64,000 nucleotides of DNA from Lunularia cruciata (lineage: Eukaryota; Streptophyta; Marchantiopsida; Lunulariales; Lunulariaceae), in assembly GCA_948567375.1 (NCBI GenBank), contig OX419757.1, positions 24,924,001 to 24,988,000 of the forward strand, in the 5' to 3' direction. The notes under the pieces were generated by a model that ran no database searches, was not told where the DNA came from, and worked only from the letters and a program-made list of their open reading frames with translations. Every line of letters begins with the position of its first letter. Positions within the stretch are counted from its first letter, which is position 1. The translations under genes and the position numbers were made by a program. Shown here one piece after another: positions 58,926 to 64,000 of this stretch.

Positions 58926-61900
58926 ACTTTGCTATATAATACAATCAAGGTGTTCCTTTGGGGCATTGAAGGATTGAGTGTGAAGCTTGTGTTTCTCTTA
59001 AGGTATCTTATCCTTGGAAGTCTACAATAATATCAGAGGAGGTGTTTTAATCCAAGAGAGTAGATCATCCCTCTTGGAAGAACATGGGCTACTAAGACTG
59101 AGTAAATTTTGAGGAGAGAAATTGTAGTGCAAGCAATAGATTAGGAGAGTGTTAGAGAGAAGATGAGATGGAGGCTTTGAGAGGACAATATCTGGCACTC
59201 TGCTTTCCAATCTTGAGTCCATTCCATATCAAGATTATGTACATCCAGCATGAGCAAGTGAAAGCATATCTCATTTTCCATTTTGGAGTAGAGTTCATGG
59301 ATATAGTGATGAATTCACCAAATTGCCGGTAGTGATCTATGATAGGGAGTGAGACTTGAAAATCTGCATTTTTTTTATGGATTTGAATATACCAAATCCT
59401 CTCTATTTTAACACTCAAGTAGAAATCTGTTATGTGGTTAGACCAAAAGTAATGTTTAGGGATTTTACAGTCTGTAATTTTAGTATGGAATATTATCAAC
59501 AAATGATAGCATCCAAAGTTCCAATGATGGTCCCATTAGTCCATACCTATTCTCAAGTGATCACATTAACCCTCTTTTGAAGTAGGAAGTAGCGATTAAG
59601 CAATTGCTATGTAGGAATCATGGATCCACAATTCCAAGAGTTGATGCAAGAAATGCAAAGGATGTTGAATGAGTTTCAAGAGATCAAGATGACCATGGAA
59701 GCATTGTAGAGTCAAGTATGTACCTTCTAGAATGATTAGGCAATGCACAAAGAGGAGTCATCGTAATACACAATACCAATGACTAAAGTACATGGAGAAT
59801 CATTCATACCAATGACATTGACCCTGGTCTACAATGAGGCCAGTTTGTTATTATGAATGAAGAGTATATGCAATTTTGAACCTTACAAGGGACAATGGTC
59901 CATAGGAGTAGTGGAGAATTGGATTTCAAGAATGAATTGATATTTTCAATTGTTCACTACTAAAATCACCAATCATTCCGCATGCGTGTTTGCATGTGGA
60001 TACTTGATTGGTAAAGCCCTCACATGGTACAATGCTTGGGAATGATCGATGTTGGTAGAAGGAAGAGAGTTCACTTGGATGGCCATGCAAGAAGGGCTAC
60101 TAAGGAACTTCCAATCCATAGATTCTATGCAAATGGCCCTAAAACAGATTCCGACTATGGGAGTTGAAGCAAAAGAATAGTGTACAGGAGTATGTGGATA
60201 AATTCTTGGATCTACAAGTTATAATAACTAACATGAGTCCATGAGAAGCTTTGGATAATTTCAAACAAGGATTATAGGAGTGAATTTGCCAAGAAGTAAT
60301 GGTACAAAACACTCACATGATTTTTGAAGCCATTGCTTGTGTTCAAAGAATAGGAAGGGCGCTTAAAAGAGGTGAAGGGGCAGTCTTGACTCAACATTAA
60401 TAGGCTAAAACACAACACTTGGGGTGGACCAGTCCCTATGGAATTGGGTAACATTAGATTCTGAGAACAAGGAGCACAACTGCTCCAAAGAGAGCAGGGA
60501 TAACTTGAAGGAAGAAGAGATAGTGTCCTACGAGGAGAAGGGACTTGAGCAAAACAACACCATTGTTACAATTGTGGCCAATTTGGGTACCTAGCTATCA
60601 ATTGTCATACTTGATTTCCAAGAGGCTCTTGGATTCAATATAGGCAATCCTTGAGCAACATGGAAAGACAAATTGAAGAGGAGGAGGTAGAAATCACATC
60701 AAAAAACAAAGATTGCCAATAAATGTACCTTGTCTTATTGGCTCAATGGATAAGCAAAAAGCAAGAAAAGGAAGAGTGCAAGTGTGCAAAGAATGAGGAA
60801 GAAAAACTCACAATTGATTATTGTAAATGGAGTCCTAGAAGGAAATCATATGAGAGAGTTGATAGACCCCGAGAGTGATAGAAAAATTCTTGTCTTGCTC
60901 TATTGCAATAAGGTTGGGGATGGATCTAAAGAAGGATGATAATGAAGAAGTAGAATTACCTAATGGACAGACAAAGAGGATTGAATTGTTACCTAGAAAG
61001 GAAACACTCTTTGTACAAGAGTATCAAAAAGAAATTGAGTCGCAAGTGATATGGTTAGCTTGTTATGATGCAATCTTAGGTATATTGTGGATAATGCACT
61101 ACAACCCCATAGTTGATTGGAAGAAGAAAGTAATGAGAACTTGCTAATGGAAGATCATTGGGGTTAAAGAGAGAGCACACAAGCAAGAATTACCTCTTTA
61201 TGTCATAGGGACAATAGCTATTTGTAAGACAGATAGATGTTTCATGGGCATAACAAGAGAAGTCCAAAGTGCACAACTCAATGGACAAGTTCTTGAGATA
61301 TTGAAAGATGTGGTCAATTATTTTCAATATTTCTTCTTGGATTACCACCAAAAAGGAGAGTAGATCACAAACTCAAGATAAGACTTGGTAAGACATCTCC
61401 TTCTAAGGCCCCATATCATCTATCAACTCATGAGATGGAAGAGTGTAAGGCTCAAATTGATGATATGCTGTAGAAAAGGTTTATCCAACCCAACGTATCA
61501 CCATATAGAGCTCCGATATGTTGTGAAGAAAAAAAATGATACAATGCACATGTGCATTGACTATTGGGGTCTAAATCAACAAAAAATGAAAAACAAATAC
61601 CCCTTACCCCATAGGGATGACCTGTTCATCAACTCAATGGGGGCAAGACACTTCACCAAACTTGATCTCTAGAGTAGTTACAATCAAATCTAGATTGCTG
61701 AGGAAGTTGTCCACAAAATTGCATTTTGAACAAGGTATGGCTACTTTGATCATCTGGTGATGCCGTTTGGCCTCACCAACACACCAGCCACTTTCATGAG
61801 TTTGATGAATGACATATTTTGTCCATAATTTTGAATAAATTTATTATCATTTTCCTAGATGATATCCTTGTTTATAATAGGATAATGATGGAACACAAGC

Positions 61901-62130
61901 AACATATGTGAGAGGTCATTTAGATTCTATGATAGAATTAGTTGTAAGCCAAAATCTCAAAGTGCAAGTTTAGCAAGTTGAAGTAGACTATTTAGGGCAT
62001 GAAGTAAGTGAAAAGTATCCAAGTGTTAATAAATAAAATAAAGGCCATTCAGAGATAGAGTGGTCTAAAAGACGAGACTCAACTCAAGAGTTTCTTAGGA
62101 TTGACGGGATTCTATTGTTGTCATCAAGAA
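58926..62130 (+). pseudogene. second Ty3/gypsy retrotransposon, heavily decayed
   Basis: A TATA box (CTATATAATAC) lies at about 58931. A PBS-like ATATCAGAGGAGG at about 59030 follows CTACA, fitting an LTR end near 59024. Gag remnants start at 59621 (MDPQFQELMQEMQRML); a zinc knuckle near 60555 reads CYNCGQFGYLAINC, with Tyr in place of the ligand His. A protease-like stretch (GMDLKKDD..PNGQTKR, 60875-61147) and RT pieces (DYWGLNQQKMKNKYPLP about 61560, TKLDL, FLDDILVYN about 61855, LTGFYC about 62100) follow. RNase H and integrase are missing. Dozens of stops and frameshifts. Confidence 0.7.
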
Positions 62131-62540
62131 ATAATCTACACGTGGCATTGGGGCCATTTGGTGTGATTCTTTTTTATGTTACAATGTACTCAACACATTT
62201 TTATGTTATTGTGTCTTGGGAGTCATTTTATGTTACCTTGTCTTGGGAGTATTTTCTATGTTAGTGTAAAGCCTTGAAGTTGCCTTTTTTGTTGCTATAA
62301 ACTTGAGAGTCTTTTTTAGCAATATAAACTCTAAAGTTTTCTTTGGGTGTTACATAAGCTCAAGGGTTACTTATGTTACTGTACTTTGGAAGCAAAGTTT
62401 TGTGTTACTCTTGCCTTGGGAGTATTTTGGCTTGTAGTAAGCCTAGAAGTTTGTTTTGTGTTATTGCAAGCCAAAAGTTTTTTTATGGTTATAGTGAACT
62501 TGGGAGTTGGAGGTTACTATAAGTAGGGGAGAGACCAAAG
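62131..62540. repeat. degenerate short tandem repeat, T-rich
   Basis: Roughly 40-50 bp units sharing TTATGTTAC(T)GT and CTTGGGAGT, for example near 62205, 62235, 62370 and 62405. It directly follows the broken RT, so it may be part of the decayed element or a later minisatellite. Confidence 0.45.
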
Positions 62541-64000
62541 GGAAACAGGGGACCAGAAATTTTGTGACTACAAGAACAAGGCTTTTGGGAGGTTGGGGTC
62601 TGTGGTTGGAACGAGACAAAAAGAAAAAGTCAATTTAAGCTTGAGAAGGGTCAGGGGGCTACAAGAAAAGAACACTCGACAGGACAAGGTGGAGACACAA
62701 GAAAAATGAATCGAAAGTGAGAGAACAAAGAGTGGGGGCTTTAGGGAAGAATCTCAAGAGAAGAGGCCGGAACAAAAAAGAGAAGGGTTTTTTTTTGGAC
62801 AGGGCTGACAGGAGAATTTTCCCAAAGGAGAAGAGGCCTACTTGGAAAGAAATCAAAGCATTTTGGGAAGTGGTTGAAGAAGGGAGGAACTTTTGGAAGG
62901 ACCGACTTGGCTGTGTAGGGCTTTGTGCAAGAGAGGGAAGCGTGGAGAGGAAATGGAAAAGAATGGCTTTGAGAGGAGGATAGGGAGATTTTTTGGAAGA
63001 GAAGAGTGACAAGAAAGGATCAAGGCAAGAGGAAATTGAAGGAAAGACAAGGAGGGCTTTCAAGAAGAGAGAAGTTGAGTAATTAGGAATGAAGGAGAGA
63101 AAATCAAAAGGGAGAGTTCAAAAAACAAGAAGGAGACAAGAAGTATTCTTGAGAGGATAGGAGACAAGAAGATATTTTTTGAAAGGAAAGGGTTTTGTGA
63201 AGCATCAAGAGGATTAGAGAAATCAAAGAAGAATCAGGAAATCAAGAAGCCATAGGAAGAAGTGGAAACTAGGAGAAGAATTTTTTTATAGGACAGATGA
63301 CAAAGGGGAAAAATGGAAAGGAAAGGAGTGTTTTTCTGAGAAGAGAGATCAAAAAGGCTGGACAAGAGGGAACAGACGAGAGGTTTGAGGATTGGAATTG
63401 AGTGAATCATTGACAAAGACAAGGAATTAGCAAGAGGAAGGAGGACAAGAAAAGTGAGGGGATTTTTTGAGAAGAATCATAGAGTAGCAAGAAGAGAGGA
63501 GTCCTAAATGTGAAGTGGTATGAGAGGAATTGAAGAGCATCATAGAAAGAATAGGAAATGAAATGAAGGTTTTTTTCTGAGAGGAATTATATAATACAGC
63601 AGCAAGGAGAGAGGACAGAAAACATGAAAGGGGTTTGAGAGGAATCAAAGAACAGAGCATCAGAGAAGACAAGAAAGGAAGATCGAGAGGGTTTGGAGAG
63701 TTCGAGGAACACACAAGAGAGTTTGGAGAATTTGAAGAAGGCTGGACAGGAAGGAAGAAAAGGCAGAGGATAGAGGAAACAAAGGTCAAGAGGGTTTTTG
63801 AGAGTTCAAGGGATAGAGGAGGGAGTTTTGGGAGAAAATCGAATGAGAATGGGAGTTTAGGGGGGACCAGCAAGGAGAGAGGACAGAAAACATGAGGGAG
63901 GTTTGAGAGGAATCAAAGAATAGAGCATCAAAGAAGACAAGAAAGGAAGATAGAGAGGGTTTAGAGAGCTCAAGGAACACACAAGAGAGTTTGGAGAATT
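62541..64000. repeat. purine-rich tract with a 268-bp repeat
   Basis: The + strand is overwhelmingly A and G (AGGAAGAGAG-like runs) for 1.4 kb. Segment 63602-63732 recurs at 63870-64000 with about ten differences, a period of 268 bp, and continues out of the window. The long minus-strand open frames here (Ser/Leu/Phe-rich) are effects of the composition. Confidence 0.65.

Noticed and set aside
62659-63063. 134-codon minus-strand Ser/Phe/Leu-rich frame
   Set aside because: Product of the purine-rich strand composition; no domain.
63427-63873. 148-codon minus-strand frame
   Set aside because: Same composition effect, and it overlaps the 268-bp repeat.
1-64000. CRISPR array, bacterial operons, rRNA genes
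   Set aside because: No regularly spaced direct repeats of that kind and no rRNA-like sequence seen; the gene structure is eukaryotic.

Overview
The window looks like nuclear DNA of a non-seed streptophyte (bryophyte, lycophyte or streptophyte alga). Reasons: spliceosomal genes with short GT-AG introns, three genes for plastid-type enzymes or proteins of the plant kind (ATP-phosphofructokinase, 3-dehydroquinate synthase, an EGY3-like membrane protein), and several transposon classes. I cannot name the species from sequence alone.

Layout. 1-1.6 kb: remnant of a LINE and a degenerate 42-bp minisatellite. 1.73-11.66 kb: one almost complete Ty3/gypsy-type LTR retrotransposon with two additions: a C5 cytosine DNA methyltransferase domain fused behind gag and protease, and a PHD finger at the C-terminus of the integrase. 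11.7-17.5 kb: no recognisable gene. 17.5-47.7 kb: host gene island with an EF-hand protein (-), plastidial PFK (+, 14 exons), DHQ synthase (+, 8 exons), a small CX3C-rich protein (+), a Penelope-like retroelement remnant with repeated flanks, an SMP-C2 lipid-transfer-type protein (-), and EGY3 (-, 7 exons). 47.7-64 kb: AT-rich, decayed DNA with a pogo/Tigger-like DNA transposon with TIRs and TA duplications, tandem triplications, a broken kelch gene, a decayed second Ty3/gypsy element and a purine-rich repeat tract.

The standout is the methyltransferase retrotransposon. Its reading frame runs gag, two zinc knuckles, aspartic protease, DNMT, then (same frame, after a TAG) RT, RNase H, integrase, PHD. 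The DNMT has its motifs in unpermuted order with PCQ, ENV and the motif VIII Arg residues present, so it resembles DNMT3 more than the permuted plant DRM. The long repeats differ at 12 of 449 positions plus 1 of 107. By my reading all 13 differences are transitions at CG or CHG sites, and all four in-frame stops are one C-to-T step from CAG or CGA. This is the pattern expected if the copy was heavily methylated and then decayed. The element also has an unusual permuted end structure: its outer borders, flanked by a 4-5 bp duplication, lie at a palindrome inside the LTR, not at the PPT/PBS-defined LTR ends.

Retrotransposons carrying DNMTs have, to my knowledge, been reported from dinoflagellates and charophyte algae. 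Whether this one belongs to that lineage, and whether the DNMT-plus-PHD combination is new, needs a database search I cannot run. The host genes show no operon-like linkage; PFK, DHQS and EGY3 are all predicted to act in plastids, but their proximity may be chance.
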